Assembly: GCF_001889525.1 (NCBI RefSeq)
Contig: NZ_CP018192.1
Location: 1,747,493 to 1,811,492, forward strand
Reading direction: 5' to 3'
Length of the DNA: 64,000 nucleotides
Origin: Granulibacter bethesdensis
GTDB taxonomy: Bacteria; Pseudomonadota; Alphaproteobacteria; Acetobacterales; Acetobacteraceae
In this document: in pieces, positions 1 to 8,029 of the stretch
How the letters are laid out: each line of letters starts with the position of its first letter
Position numbering within the stretch: the first letter of the stretch is position 1
Made by a program: the position numbers and the translations under genes
Notes under the pieces: generated by a model
Databases searched by the model: none
The model's input: only the letters and a program-made list of their open reading frames with translations
Told to the model about the DNA's origin: nothing

Positions 1-458
1 GAGGAAACTTGCCCGGCAGAAGAAAGGCTGGAAGGCGTGGCAAACTGCCCCATCATCGCCAGCGAGGCGGCTGGCACAAGCTGCATTAGCGCACCCCGCA
101 TTGTCTGCGCCATGGCAGACAGGGAGGTGGCCTCCCCACCCGCAACAATGCCCCCCGCCGCTGCGGCAGGGCCCTGCGCAGCGGTGGGGCTCTGCGCCCA
201 TGTCAGCATGGCTTGCGACATGGACTGCCCGGCCGACTGGATCGCCGACAGGGCAGGCATCAGCATACCGGACATCGCATCGGCCTGGCTGCCGGCAGTA
301 TTGGACGGCTGAACACCCGAACCGCCCAGTTTCGTAGCCATGGCAGCGGTGCGTTCCATTTCCTCACGCAGACGCATCGTTTCGGCACGCGCCTCATCGA
401 TCCCGCTGCGGTCGAACTGAAACCGGATCAGCGTGACCAGTTCACGCAGAATGGCCAT
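1..458 (-). CDS. Phage tail tape-measure protein, N-terminal part (runs off the window)
   Basis: The frame is open from the ATG at 458 to the window edge, giving 152 complete codons. The N-terminus begins MAILRELVTLIRFQFD and continues as a charged helix, then Ala/Gly/Met/Gln-rich sequence with many Met and Ser, as in the start of tape-measure proteins of myovirus-type prophages. An AAGGAG ribosome site sits about 8 bases upstream of the ATG. The gene starts only a few bases after the stop of the frameshifted tail-assembly chaperone, which is the conserved order in tailed phages (chaperones, then tape measure). The length-determining body and any lytic domain lie outside the window, so the call rests on position and N-terminal composition. 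Confidence 0.75.
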   Translation of the reverse strand, partial: MAILRELVTLIRFQFDRSGIDEARAETMRLREEMERTAAMATKLGGSGVQPSNTAGSQADAMSGMLMPALSAIQSAGQSMSQAMLTWAQSPTAAQGPAAAAGGIVAGGEATSLSAMAQTMRGALMQLVPAASLAMMGQFATPSSLSSAGQVS

Positions 459-462
459 TGTC

Positions 463-1151
463 CTAACTCCTTCTTGCCGTTCCGTCTGTCCGGTTACGCC
501 CCATCTGCTCGCGTCTGGCCGCCGCATGCTGCTGCGCGCGCATGTCCAGCAATGCGTTCAGCTTCAGCAGGTCATCCAGCGTCACCACCCCGCCACGCAG
601 CTCGCCCAGCGAGACATGCCCGGCCAGAAGGGGACGCCAGATCAGGAGTTCCGACCTCAGTTCTTCAGAGAGCTGTCCGCCGCTTCCATTGCCGGTTTGC
701 GGTTCGTCCCATTCGGCAGAACCTGTCCAATGAGGGTTCTGCCGCGCTCGAAAAAACCCGCGTAGTTGATCCTCACCACCTCCATGCACAGCTCGATGGC
801 CTCCGACACGTCGGAGAACACCGAACCGGCCATGGCATGACTCAGACGACGCGCCGTGGCAGGATCATCCCCCACCGCGATACAATCCGGGTCGAGCAGA
901 AGACGCGCCAGTTTTTCCAGCGCCTCTCCCTCCAGCCCGCGCGAGAGATCGCGCAGGCCCTGCATGATGGCTTCCTCTCCCCGCGCCGTGTCCATCAGCG
1001 CGGCAAAGGGCGCCAGCAACACCCCTTGCAGCGAGCCGAGAATACGCAGCGCACGAAACGGATCGAACCGCTTGATGTGATAAACCTGTGCACCGATCGT
1101 AACGCTCTCGCGTCCTTCCTGAATTGATCCGCCTTGCAACATGGCTTTCAT
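463..1151 (-). CDS. Tail-assembly chaperone, long (GT-like) product made by -1 frameshift
   Basis: This is the extended product predicted when ribosomes slip -1 at the T TTT TTC heptamer at 750-756, inside the 657-1151 gene. The first 134 residues are shared with the short product. Translation then continues in the -1 frame for 95 codons to TAG at 463-465, giving about 229 aa. The extension contains a helical segment around LLIWRPLLAGHV and TLDDLLKLNALLD. The second frame has no convincing start of its own in this stretch but is open right across the slip site. This matches the lambda G/GT arrangement: a short and a frameshifted chaperone immediately upstream of the tape measure. I read the frames directly; use of the frameshift is inferred. 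Confidence 0.75.
657..1151 (-). CDS. Tail-assembly chaperone, short (G-like) product
   Basis: A 164-residue, mostly helical protein starting MKAMLQGGSIQEGRESV, with a conserved-looking YHIKRFDPFRALRIL segment near residue 25. It lies between the tail-tube-type gene (1157-1594) and the tape-measure gene, the usual place of tail-assembly chaperones, which coat the tape-measure protein during tail polymerisation. The ATG at 1151 has an AAGG only two bases upstream; the ATG at 1142 gives better spacing and would remove three residues. Residues 132-134 (GFF) are encoded by the slippery sequence that yields the longer product. No known domain name can be assigned with confidence. Confidence 0.7.
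   Translation of the reverse strand: MKAMLQGGSIQEGRESVTIGAQVYHIKRFDPFRALRILGSLQGVLLAPFAALMDTARGEEAIMQGLRDLSRGLEGEALEKLARLLLDPDCIAVGDDPATARRLSHAMAGSVFSDVSEAIELCMEVVRINYAGFFERGRTLIGQVLPNGTNRKPAMEAADSSLKN
750..756 (-). promoter_or_regulatory. Programmed -1 frameshift heptamer T TTT TTC
   Basis: On the minus strand the zero-frame codons read GGT TTT TTC, which forms a canonical X XXY YYZ slippery heptamer. A -1 slip moves ribosomes into a frame that stays open for another 95 codons. Its place in a short gene just upstream of the tape measure is exactly where tailed phages use this device. Confidence 0.75.
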
Positions 1152-1156
1152 GACCT

Positions 1157-1594
1157 TCAGGATTTACGGAAAGCTGTGGCGAGCTGCGGGGACACCGCCG
1201 TAATGCTCCAGACCCGCGTGCTTCCCTTCGCGCTGCGCTCATGACCGGCCCGGCCATTGATCCAGCAGGTACCGGCGGAGAACAGCAGCCCACCCCCCAG
1301 ATCCTCGATCAGGATCGGCACCGGAATGCTGCCATTCGACAGACGATCCGCCGTATACAGCGCATCAAGATGCTCGTTGCTCGGGCTGCTTTGCAGCAGG
1401 GTCAGCGTGATCTTGACCCGCGGATCAACACTGAAACTGCGCATGACTTCCCCATCCGCACCAACGCTGGAATCGAAGCCGGCGCTCTGTTCATCGACCG
1501 TAATGAACTTGTCGCTGGAAAAACCGCTGATCGCTACACCACCGATCACGACGTACACATTGGACGGAGAATAATTATAGACATTGCCTGCCAT
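1157..1594 (-). CDS. DUF3277-type phage tail protein (probable tail tube)
   Basis: About 145 residues starting MAGNVYNYSPSNVYVVIGGV. Its features (a short beta-rich protein, DPRVKITLTLLQSSPSNEHLDALY in the middle, a Trp near the end) fit the DUF3277 family. In related myovirus-type prophages that family follows the DUF3383 sheath gene, as here. I chose the ATG at 1594 because a GAGGA motif lies nine bases upstream; the earlier ATG codons at 1603 and 1600 almost abut that motif. The tail-tube role is inferred from family and position (sheath gene upstream, chaperones downstream). Confidence 0.7.
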   Translation of the reverse strand: MAGNVYNYSPSNVYVVIGGVAISGFSSDKFITVDEQSAGFDSSVGADGEVMRSFSVDPRVKITLTLLQSSPSNEHLDALYTADRLSNGSIPVPILIEDLGGGLLFSAGTCWINGRAGHERSAKGSTRVWSITAVSPQLATAFRKS

Positions 1595-1629
1595 GATCAT
1601 CATTCCTCAAAAAATGGAAATTTCTGTGC

Positions 1630-2706
1630 TCAGATTGTGTAGGACAACGTGCCGTTGATCTGGACCAGATGCACCGCCCCAGCCAGACGCGCCCGGAAAC
1701 TGATGTCACGCAGAACACGACTTGCTTTGGTATTGGCGGAAATATTGGCAGAAAGCGGAACCGAAATCGTGTAGGAAGGAATCGGGTTGTTATTACCATC
1801 CAGCTCCGGCGGCGCGATCCCGCCCCGGCGCACACCCAGATCGAGTGCCGCCTGCACCTTGCTTTTCACCATCAGAATACCCTGATCGGTATAAGGAATA
1901 CGGTTATCGACCATCAGCTGGAACACGCTGGTCTTGATCTCTTCCTGCAACCAGTCGCGGAAGCGGATGACATCGATCCACTCGCCACCTGTGGTTTTTC
2001 CGCCCTGGGTGATGGTGACATTGCGGAAGCTTTCGAACGTGTTACCGTTCTTGCCGCGCACGGCGCTGCTCTGTCCTTCCCCCAGCGTATCGGCGCTGAC
2101 ACCGGGCAGCGTGCAGTTGGCCCAGCTTTCCTGACCCGGATAGAGGGTGAACATTTTCGACATCACCGCCGCATCCGGGAAATCGGTCGCCGCTGCTGCA
2201 TGATAGAAGCAGAAGGTGCGGAAGTAATTTGCAGCCTTCAGCAGCGATAGCGTATCGGTGGTCTTGGTCGAGTCCAGCGCATCAGTTTCCGCAATCGCCG
2301 TGCCGAAAAGTTTACCATTGGCTTCGGTCCATGCCGCGGCTTCCAGAATGGTGTTTTTGTCACGGCTCGGCAGGATCAGGCCGTACCAGCTATTATCGCT
2401 GGTCTTCATGGCCGAGAGTGCGGCCGTCAGTGTTTCATTCTGGCTGCTGCCATCCCAGAAGCCGATATAAATCTGTGAGATATGCGGTGTCACGCTGAAC
2501 GCATCCGCGGCGGCAAGATAGGCCGGATGCGTGGCCGTCAGCCCGTACGGAGCAGACAGCAGATCACTGGCAGAGGTGATAATACCCGTGCGCGGCAGAG
2601 AGGCAGTGCTTTTCAGCACGATCAGCATATCGCTGAAACTCTGCGTATTCACGGAAGCAGATTGCAGCAGAATATTGACCGTGACGAGGCGATCGAGATT
2701 AGCCAT
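1630..2706 (-). CDS. DUF3383 family phage tail sheath protein
   Basis: A 358-residue protein starting MANLDRLVTVNILLQSASV. It has the hallmarks of DUF3383: an N-terminal strand-rich part, a central region with repeated Ala-rich helices and YIGFWDGSSQNETL, and a C-terminal part with FRDWLQEEIKTSVFQLMVDNRIPYTD followed by an exposed beta-rich end. Family members form the contractile sheath of myovirus tails in the Bcep/AP22-like lineage, so the prophage should have a contractile tail. The start overlaps the preceding gene by 8 bases and a GGAGA ribosome site precedes it. Length is normal, with no sign of decay. Confidence 0.8.
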   Translation of the reverse strand: MANLDRLVTVNILLQSASVNTQSFSDMLIVLKSTASLPRTGIITSASDLLSAPYGLTATHPAYLAAADAFSVTPHISQIYIGFWDGSSQNETLTAALSAMKTSDNSWYGLILPSRDKNTILEAAAWTEANGKLFGTAIAETDALDSTKTTDTLSLLKAANYFRTFCFYHAAAATDFPDAAVMSKMFTLYPGQESWANCTLPGVSADTLGEGQSSAVRGKNGNTFESFRNVTITQGGKTTGGEWIDVIRFRDWLQEEIKTSVFQLMVDNRIPYTDQGILMVKSKVQAALDLGVRRGGIAPPELDGNNNPIPSYTISVPLSANISANTKASRVLRDISFRARLAGAVHLVQINGTLSYTI

Positions 2707-3232
2707 GCGGCGTCTCCATTTCGATGTTCAGGGAAAGGGGGACTGGCGCACCGCCCCCCGGCAATGTTCCGGTAGCCTGAACCTTTTCGATCAGGCCGAC
2801 CGCATCCGCGCCACGCATGACATGACCGAGCGTCAACTCCATGGCCGCCCGCTCCTCCCATGTCGTCTCCAGCAAGGCGGAGATATTGAGGACGGGGCCG
2901 CAGGACAGCACGGCAATGCCATGCAGAAAGGCATTGTCCTGCGTGGTGGGGAAACCCAGTCTCTGACGCAGCGTATCCAGAGTATTCAGTGCAGACGGGC
3001 CGAAAACCTGAATTTCCAGCGTGTCCTGCATGGGTGTTTCCACCACCATCAGCCCATCCGCATTGACGGCGCCATACCAAGGCCGTGCGATGGGTCTGCT
3101 CCCCTCCTCACTGCGCAGCCAGCGCAGGGTGGCGTATGGAAAAGCCGGGCGGGGTGCATTCTGCTCCGCCCAGATCAGCGCGCAGTCGAGCATCGGCTGC
3201 ACGAAACCGTGCACCGTGCCATCATCCAGCAT
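2699..3232 (-). CDS. Phage neck / tail-completion protein (LIC_12616-like)
   Basis: A 177-residue protein starting MLDDGTVHGFVQPMLDCALIWAEQN. It shows the pattern of the LIC_12616 type of neck and tail-completion proteins: an N-terminal helix, a strand segment with TLEIQVFGPSAL, then a helix around LDTLRQRLGFP. These sit directly upstream of a DUF3383 sheath gene in related prophages. GGGAG lies nine bases before the ATG. It probably caps or joins the tail end to the head connector. The function comes from position and overall fold pattern, not from catalytic residues. Confidence 0.6.
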   Translation of the reverse strand: MLDDGTVHGFVQPMLDCALIWAEQNAPRPAFPYATLRWLRSEEGSRPIARPWYGAVNADGLMVVETPMQDTLEIQVFGPSALNTLDTLRQRLGFPTTQDNAFLHGIAVLSCGPVLNISALLETTWEERAAMELTLGHVMRGADAVGLIEKVQATGTLPGGGAPVPLSLNIEMETPHG

Positions 3233-3244
3233 GATGGAACTCCC

Positions 3245-3610
3245 TTACGGTTCGAGTGAGGCGAGGTAACGGTGATGATCCACCCGCATCCCGGCATCCC
3301 AGGATTGCCGCGCGATGATGCGATAACGGCGCGGAGCGGTGTCTCCGGCGGTGGTATACAGCACGCAATCTCCGCGCTGACTGGATGCATTCCCGATACC
3401 CAGTACGGCATCGGTATAAATCCGGATCAGCGCAGTGATCGCCTGACCACCGGGCAGAGGCTGTATCTGCTCTGCATCACTGACGGAGGCAGGCTGCACC
3501 GTGGCAGAGATGGTCTGTGTCACCGGAGAAGCCGGGACGAAACGGCCGGCAACATAGCTGCCCGTTCCTTCCCTCAATACCGTCAAAGACTGGCGGAAAC
3601 TGGTTTTCAT
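3245..3610 (-). CDS. Phage head-closure / connector protein
   Basis: A 121-residue, beta-rich protein starting MKTSFRQSLTVLREGTGSYVAG. It contains ISATVQPASVSDAEQIQPLPGGQ and ends in a strand-rich segment with RYRIIARQSWD. Size, composition and place between two small connector genes fit a head-closure or stopper protein. Its start overlaps the stop of the preceding gene by four bases (ATGA), so the two are translationally coupled. I recognise no named domain. Confidence 0.55.
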   Translation of the reverse strand: MKTSFRQSLTVLREGTGSYVAGRFVPASPVTQTISATVQPASVSDAEQIQPLPGGQAITALIRIYTDAVLGIGNASSQRGDCVLYTTAGDTAPRRYRIIARQSWDAGMRVDHHRYLASLEP

Positions 3611-3930
3611 GCCTCATCCCCCATACTGACGGGAAACCGGCCATCGACCAGGGCCGATATCTGATCCAGCAACCACTCCTCCGGCTCACCACCCCCCAGC
3701 GCGAGGGCAGCAGCCTCCGCACAGGCATCGGCGATGCGGTCGGCCTGCGCGTCGGTGAAAGCGCGCAGATAAGGGCGCGCGGCCATGGTGCCGGAACCGA
3801 ACTCTGCCTCTACGGCCGCGGCGACATCTCCGGTTTGATTATCCTCGCGCTCTCCCTCATGCTCTCTGGGGCCGATGCGCAGGCTCATCCCCTCCAGACG
3901 GGATAAAGCCGTTCCGAGCGTATCCATCAT
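3607..3930 (-). CDS. Small phage structural protein, unknown connector role
   Basis: A 107-residue acidic protein starting MMDTLGTALSRLEGMSLRIGPREHEG. It has an Asp/Glu-rich middle and a helical Ala-rich second half (DAQADRIADACAEAAALALGG). It overlaps both neighbours by four bases, so it is part of the tightly coupled head-tail connector block. No family is recognised; the phage role is inferred from position alone. Confidence 0.5.
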   Translation of the reverse strand: MMDTLGTALSRLEGMSLRIGPREHEGEREDNQTGDVAAAVEAEFGSGTMAARPYLRAFTDAQADRIADACAEAAALALGGGEPEEWLLDQISALVDGRFPVSMGDEA

Positions 3931-4319
3931 CCCGGCTCCCCGGTCAGAACCGCACCGGTCGATAAAGGACGCAGCAGCGCCTCATACCGCGCCCGGTAAT
4001 TGCCTGCCGCCTCGGCTTCGGCGCCTGTCAGGGCGCGCGGGAGATATTCAATCTCCAGCTCGCCTTCCTTTTCCCGCCGCAGCGCCTGCCCCGCACCGGC
4101 GGTCCCGCTACCGGACAGGGAAGAGGCGCGCAGGCTCAGCAGCCATGCCGCATACAGCGCCATGGCCTCCTGCCTGCGACCGGGGGAGAGTGTGGCGGGG
4201 CAATGTGCCGCCGCCACGCCCAGCGCATCCGTCACCGCCTGAGCCGGAACATCGGCGAATTCCGGTGCCAGAATAGCCAGCAGCACCGGAGCCGGATAAG
4301 GCGCTGATGCGTCACCCAT
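3927..4319 (-). CDS. DUF4054-like head-tail adaptor
   Basis: A 130-residue protein starting MGDASAPYPAPVLLAILAPEF. A helical segment (RRQEAMALYAAWLLSLRA) is followed by a Gly/Ser-rich stretch and then EGELEIEYLP. This helix, Gly-rich linker, strand layout is typical of DUF4054 and related gp6-like adaptors that bind the portal ring. It lies just after the major capsid gene, as expected. The start and stop overlap or nearly touch the neighbouring genes. Confidence 0.65.
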   Translation of the reverse strand: MGDASAPYPAPVLLAILAPEFADVPAQAVTDALGVAAAHCPATLSPGRRQEAMALYAAWLLSLRASSLSGSGTAGAGQALRREKEGELEIEYLPRALTGAEAEAAGNYRARYEALLRPLSTGAVLTGEPG

Positions 4320-4322
4320 CGC

Positions 4323-5273
4323 CTACACCCCATCCAGATAGCGGATCGCACCCGGCTTGCGGATATCGACCCCGCCGAGACGGAAAATCCCCGGTACCTC
4401 GAACCGCATCGGCCCGCTCTGCCAGGGGGCGAGGAACTGAAGCGGCATCGGGATATGCAGCTTCATCACATCCGGCGCCCGACGATAGACGATCATGCGG
4501 CCGACGCCGGAGGCTCCGGCGCTTTCCAGACCAGGAATACCGCGCACAGTCAGCGGCAGGCCGGTGGTCAGCGTGTAGATATTGGTGCGGGCGAGGAAGC
4601 TCAGCGCGGTCTCGCTGGTGGCGGGAATGCGCGTCTGGGAAAGCTTCAGCCAGCGATCCACCGGCAACAGCACGGTATCGGCCATCTCCACCCGCAGCGA
4701 TGCGGTCTGGATACCGGTCAGCGCCGCATTCACATCGTCGATGATCTCATCAACGGTTTTATGCGCCCAGTCCGGATTGCCGGAGGCTCCATTGGCCACC
4801 GTACCCGCCGTGACCGCCGGATGAGACAGCAAACCGCTGAACCCGCGCACCGCATCGCCGCGCAGCACGATGTCATCGACGAATTCCTCGTAGGCACGGC
4901 GTGCCGCCTCAGCTTTTTCCGGGCCGAGATCGATGCCGTACTGGCGTGCATGTTCCAGTTCGGCCAGATCATAACCATAGCCGATCGCGGCCATGGAGAC
5001 AGTGACGCGCAGCCTGTCGCGCACGATATCGGCACGCGGCACATCCTGCGCCTGACCGTTGAACCATTGGGCGCGGCCCACCGTGTCGGCGGAAACATAT
5101 TCCACCACCTGGATCCATTCCGGCGCGGTGGTATCCACCGGGATCAGGGACGGATACAGAATATCGGCATATTGAATGCGATAGATTTCGGCTTCCAGCG
5201 CGGCGGCCTGACTGACCAGAAAGCTCAGTCCGGTCTGCGCATCGAACCGGGTATGCTGAAGGGAGCTGTTCAT
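4323..5273 (-). CDS. DUF2184 family major capsid protein
   Basis: A 316-residue protein with the DUF2184 signature. An N-terminal helix (LSFLVSQAAALEAEIYRI) leads to a strand segment (PEWIQVVEYVSADTVGRAQ). Then comes ISMAAIGYGYDLAEL-like sequence (here VSMAAIGYGYDLAELEHARQ), a long helix and the GDAVRGFSGLLSHP loop. The C-terminal half has repeated beta segments ending in GIFRLGGVDIRKPGAIRYLDGV. Family members are HK97-fold shell proteins of this phage lineage. Cement and protease/scaffold genes precede it and adaptor genes follow, the standard capsid cassette. Length is normal and the frame is intact. Confidence 0.8.
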   Translation of the reverse strand: MNSSLQHTRFDAQTGLSFLVSQAAALEAEIYRIQYADILYPSLIPVDTTAPEWIQVVEYVSADTVGRAQWFNGQAQDVPRADIVRDRLRVTVSMAAIGYGYDLAELEHARQYGIDLGPEKAEAARRAYEEFVDDIVLRGDAVRGFSGLLSHPAVTAGTVANGASGNPDWAHKTVDEIIDDVNAALTGIQTASLRVEMADTVLLPVDRWLKLSQTRIPATSETALSFLARTNIYTLTTGLPLTVRGIPGLESAGASGVGRMIVYRRAPDVMKLHIPMPLQFLAPWQSGPMRFEVPGIFRLGGVDIRKPGAIRYLDGV

Positions 5274-5297
5274 TCTTCCAGAACTTTCTTGTAAGGA

Positions 5298-5747
5298 TCA
5301 GGACAGACGCAGACGGGCCAGACCGCCCGCAGGGGCGCTGGTGTCGAAGGTCGCATTCGGAATGGCGGTGTTATTGGAGGATGCAGCCGTGATCGCCCCG
5401 GCGGGGGTCAGATAGGCGGCTGCACCGGCGCTGACGCCGGCGGCGACACGCACCCAGATCACACCCTTGTTGAGCACGGAGAGCGGCGATCCGGCGGGAT
5501 AGGTATCCACCGCCTGCCCCATCAGCGCAGGCACGGTATGCACGGCGAGCGCGATCCCCAGAAACCGCGCGGCGGTCGCGGAAGGAAGACGCACGCTCTG
5601 ATCTTTCACACCCTGAACAACGGGTTTTCCAAAAGCGATGTCGGTGTCGGCAATGCGGGTCAGGATGGTGACCGGTTCGGCATTGGCCTGCATGCCCTCA
5701 TACGCATCGGGATGACGGGCGGCGTAGCTGGTTTGCAGCGGCGGCAT
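5298..5747 (-). CDS. Capsid cement / decoration protein (Gp24- or DUF2190-like)
   Basis: About 149 residues from MPPLQTSYAARHPDAYEGMQAN. The body is beta-rich, with IAFGKPVVQGVKD, FLGIALAV, YPAGSPLSVLNKGVIWVRVAAGV and AAYLTPAG. This series of short strands around Gly turns is typical of small structural cement proteins between protease and capsid genes. I chose the ATG at 5747, preceded by GGAGA, over the upstream ATG at 5789, which overlaps the previous gene and adds a Cys/Arg segment unlike the rest. Confidence 0.65.
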   Translation of the reverse strand: MPPLQTSYAARHPDAYEGMQANAEPVTILTRIADTDIAFGKPVVQGVKDQSVRLPSATAARFLGIALAVHTVPALMGQAVDTYPAGSPLSVLNKGVIWVRVAAGVSAGAAAYLTPAGAITAASSNNTAIPNATFDTSAPAGGLARLRLS

Positions 5748-5749
5748 GT

Positions 5750-6727
5750 TCAGTGTTCTCCTGCATGGGAAGGCGGCGTGGAACGCCACGCAGCGGAAAG
5801 GGTCGCCTTGTAGGTTTCATAGGCACTCAGCGGAGTTTTCTGACGGGATGCCGCTTCATCCCGGCGCTGTGCGACGCTGTACTGCGCCTGCACCGCGCCT
5901 GCCTGCATCCGCGCCTCTGCCACACAGAGATCAAATGCAGCTTGCAGATAGGCGGAGGATTGCCCCTCCAGCACCAGCGCATCGCCCCGCACAGCGCGGA
6001 TCACAGCGATACGCAGCTCATCATCGGAGGCATCATCATGGATCCTGACACCAAGACCGGCAGCATCCTGTTCCAGATTTTGACGGGCCTGCCTTATTTT
6101 TTCCTGCTCCAGCCGCGCCGCATCGGCACGGGCGGCATCCCGCTCCGCGGTTACCACCGCCAGTGCCGCATGAAGCGGACAATCCGGCGTGCAGGCGGGC
6201 GCCGTATCGGCACGATCCAGATTCAGCCGTGCATTGCCCGCACGCCCCCGCGGGACAATGGCTACGTGATTGACACGAATGCCGCGTTGCACGGCATCAT
6301 AGGGTTCACCATCCACCTCACCCGGCGTTTCATCCAGATCGAGACGATAGCCAACGGACAGATCACGCAGACCTTCATCGACAGCAGCGGTATCATGAAT
6401 CACAATGTCGGCAACAAGGTTTTCTCCATCCTGCCGACCCTCGCTCATTACCGTACCGACAACTGCTCCCGCTGCATTGGCTGCGGTGATCAGGCCCGAT
6501 ATCGGTGGCGGATGACCCACCGTGATCGGACGCCCGCGGAAACTGGAAAGACTGTCCGCATGAAAGACTTCTTCCGGCGGACGATATTCGCGCCGCTGCG
6601 CACCCGTCATCGGATCGGTGTAAGTAAAAATGCCGGTGCGCGTCAGTACCGGCGTATCGGTGATGAACCCGTCATCATCGCGATGCGCGCGCGGCAGCGG
6701 CACCATGTCATGGCGCTCGGTAATCAT
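5750..6727 (-). CDS. DUF2213 family prohead protease / scaffold
   Basis: A 325-residue protein. Residues 1-180 match DUF2213: FITDTPVLTRTGIFTY, PEEVFHADSLSSFRGRPITVGHP, then GLRDLSVGYRLDLDETPGE and VNHVAIVPRGRAG. The conserved His and the Ser of DLSVGY are the likely catalytic residues of a prohead protease. The C-terminal half is a long Ala/Gln/Glu/Arg-rich coiled coil (ERDAARADAARLEQEK), as in an internal scaffold domain. AGGAGC precedes the ATG. The gene sits between portal and cement/capsid genes, the normal protease-scaffold slot. That it is proteolytic is inferred from family knowledge. Confidence 0.75.
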   Translation of the reverse strand: MITERHDMVPLPRAHRDDDGFITDTPVLTRTGIFTYTDPMTGAQRREYRPPEEVFHADSLSSFRGRPITVGHPPPISGLITAANAAGAVVGTVMSEGRQDGENLVADIVIHDTAAVDEGLRDLSVGYRLDLDETPGEVDGEPYDAVQRGIRVNHVAIVPRGRAGNARLNLDRADTAPACTPDCPLHAALAVVTAERDAARADAARLEQEKIRQARQNLEQDAAGLGVRIHDDASDDELRIAVIRAVRGDALVLEGQSSAYLQAAFDLCVAEARMQAGAVQAQYSVAQRRDEAASRQKTPLSAYETYKATLSAAWRSTPPSHAGEH

Positions 6728-6754
6728 GCTTGCTCCTGACTGTAAAATTGTGAC

Positions 6755-7996
6755 TCAGAGAGTCTTTGAAGCGGTGCCGGACAAGGTTTCCGCCTGCACC
6801 TCCGCCTGCACCCTGGCCAGAGTGGCCTGTGCGTTTTTCAGCGCAGCATCGGCCTGTTCCGTTTCACTGGGAATCCATTGTGGCGGGAAAACCAGTTTCC
6901 AACTCTCTGGTATGGAAGCCCGCAATCCTCTCTGCTGCCATAGCAAGGACACCAGACGTTCCAGTGGCGGGACCAGTACGCGCCGCTGCATCGCCTGCAC
7001 CACCGCGATATACACTTCCCGATCCCCTTCCCCGGTCGCGTTCTGACCGGCGGCGGAACGCCCGAACAGATGCGTCACCGGAATACCGGTGCAGGCAGCA
7101 ATGGAAATCTCGAATGCCTCAATCTGGTCGCTGACACCGGAAAGATTGAGATCATGAACCTGCCACTGATCCCCGGCATCAATGACCACGGTGTTCAACA
7201 CGTTGCGCGCCAGATCGACCCGGCGCACACGCTCCCGCACGCTTTCCAGCAAGGGCGAGTTCGCGGGATCAGCTGCCTCCATCGCCGCCTGACGCAGCAG
7301 CTCCCCGAGGCCAGCCATACCGAACACCGCCTGTTGCTTGCGTTCCAGCATGCCGCGAGACAGCCGCAGCGCATCCTGATAACGCTGAACCTCCTCCAGA
7401 CATCCGCTCAGCACCGAGCGTCCGCGCCAGGGCAGACCGTTGCTCATGCCGTGGGGCAGCGGCGCACCCGGCAGAGGCAGTAACCGCGTCTCATGCACCG
7501 TGAACATCGTGCCACCACCGCGCGGTGTCACGCGATACGCCATCGGCTGACCACAGCGTGCATCGGCGGGATCATCGTAAAGCTGATCCACCGTAATTTC
7601 CTCGGCATCGAACACCCGTAGTTCAGCAATGCCGGACAGGGAAGAGAGGCGCAAAGGACGCTGTGGGTCTACCTCATCATCGGCGAACAGCATCACGGCT
7701 GCTCCACCGAACAGACGTGCCCAGCGCAACGCCTCCGTCATCCGTGCCGGAACATGCAACCGGGCGATCTCCGCCGCCATCGCCTGTTCCGCCGCCGCGT
7801 CACCATCGCATAGAACAGTGATACCCCGTGACAGCGCATCTTCCGCCGGAGCATCGACAATCCGTGCCGCCAATCCTCCCTGAAGATAGGCTGATAAAAC
7901 CGTACCAGCCGCGCGCGTGTCGCCAGGCATCATCAGCGTTCCCGGCTGCACAGCACCGAGCACGCCGGACAGATAATCATCGAGCCGCGTGCCCAT
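6755..7996 (-). CDS. Phage portal protein (DUF1073-like)
   Basis: A 413-residue protein starting MGTRLDDYLSGVLGAVQ. It carries portal-type features: RIVDAPAEDALSRGI near the N-terminus, ALRWARLFGGAAVMLFADD, DAEEITVDQLYDDPAD, the wing region and the clip/stem helix part with IPVTHLFGRSAAGQNATGEGDREVYI. The PVTxLFGxSxxGxNATGExD motif is characteristic of DUF1073 portals. The C-terminal part is helical and Gln/Ala-rich. The gene lies directly after the large terminase gene and before the protease gene. It forms the dodecameric DNA channel at the capsid vertex. Confidence 0.85.
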   Translation of the reverse strand: MGTRLDDYLSGVLGAVQPGTLMMPGDTRAAGTVLSAYLQGGLAARIVDAPAEDALSRGITVLCDGDAAAEQAMAAEIARLHVPARMTEALRWARLFGGAAVMLFADDEVDPQRPLRLSSLSGIAELRVFDAEEITVDQLYDDPADARCGQPMAYRVTPRGGGTMFTVHETRLLPLPGAPLPHGMSNGLPWRGRSVLSGCLEEVQRYQDALRLSRGMLERKQQAVFGMAGLGELLRQAAMEAADPANSPLLESVRERVRRVDLARNVLNTVVIDAGDQWQVHDLNLSGVSDQIEAFEISIAACTGIPVTHLFGRSAAGQNATGEGDREVYIAVVQAMQRRVLVPPLERLVSLLWQQRGLRASIPESWKLVFPPQWIPSETEQADAALKNAQATLARVQAEVQAETLSGTASKTL

Positions 7997-8029
7997 GATT
8001 GCATCCTTGCACAGAATAAAAACTGATTT

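Noticed and set aside
213-1127. A 304-residue plus-strand frame at the left end
   Set aside because: It is antisense to the chaperone and tape-measure genes; composition is His/Arg/Gln-rich without a family pattern.
5753-6739. A 328-residue plus-strand frame in the phage block
   Set aside because: It is antisense to the DUF2213 protease gene, which has clear motifs, a ribosome site and fits the gene order.
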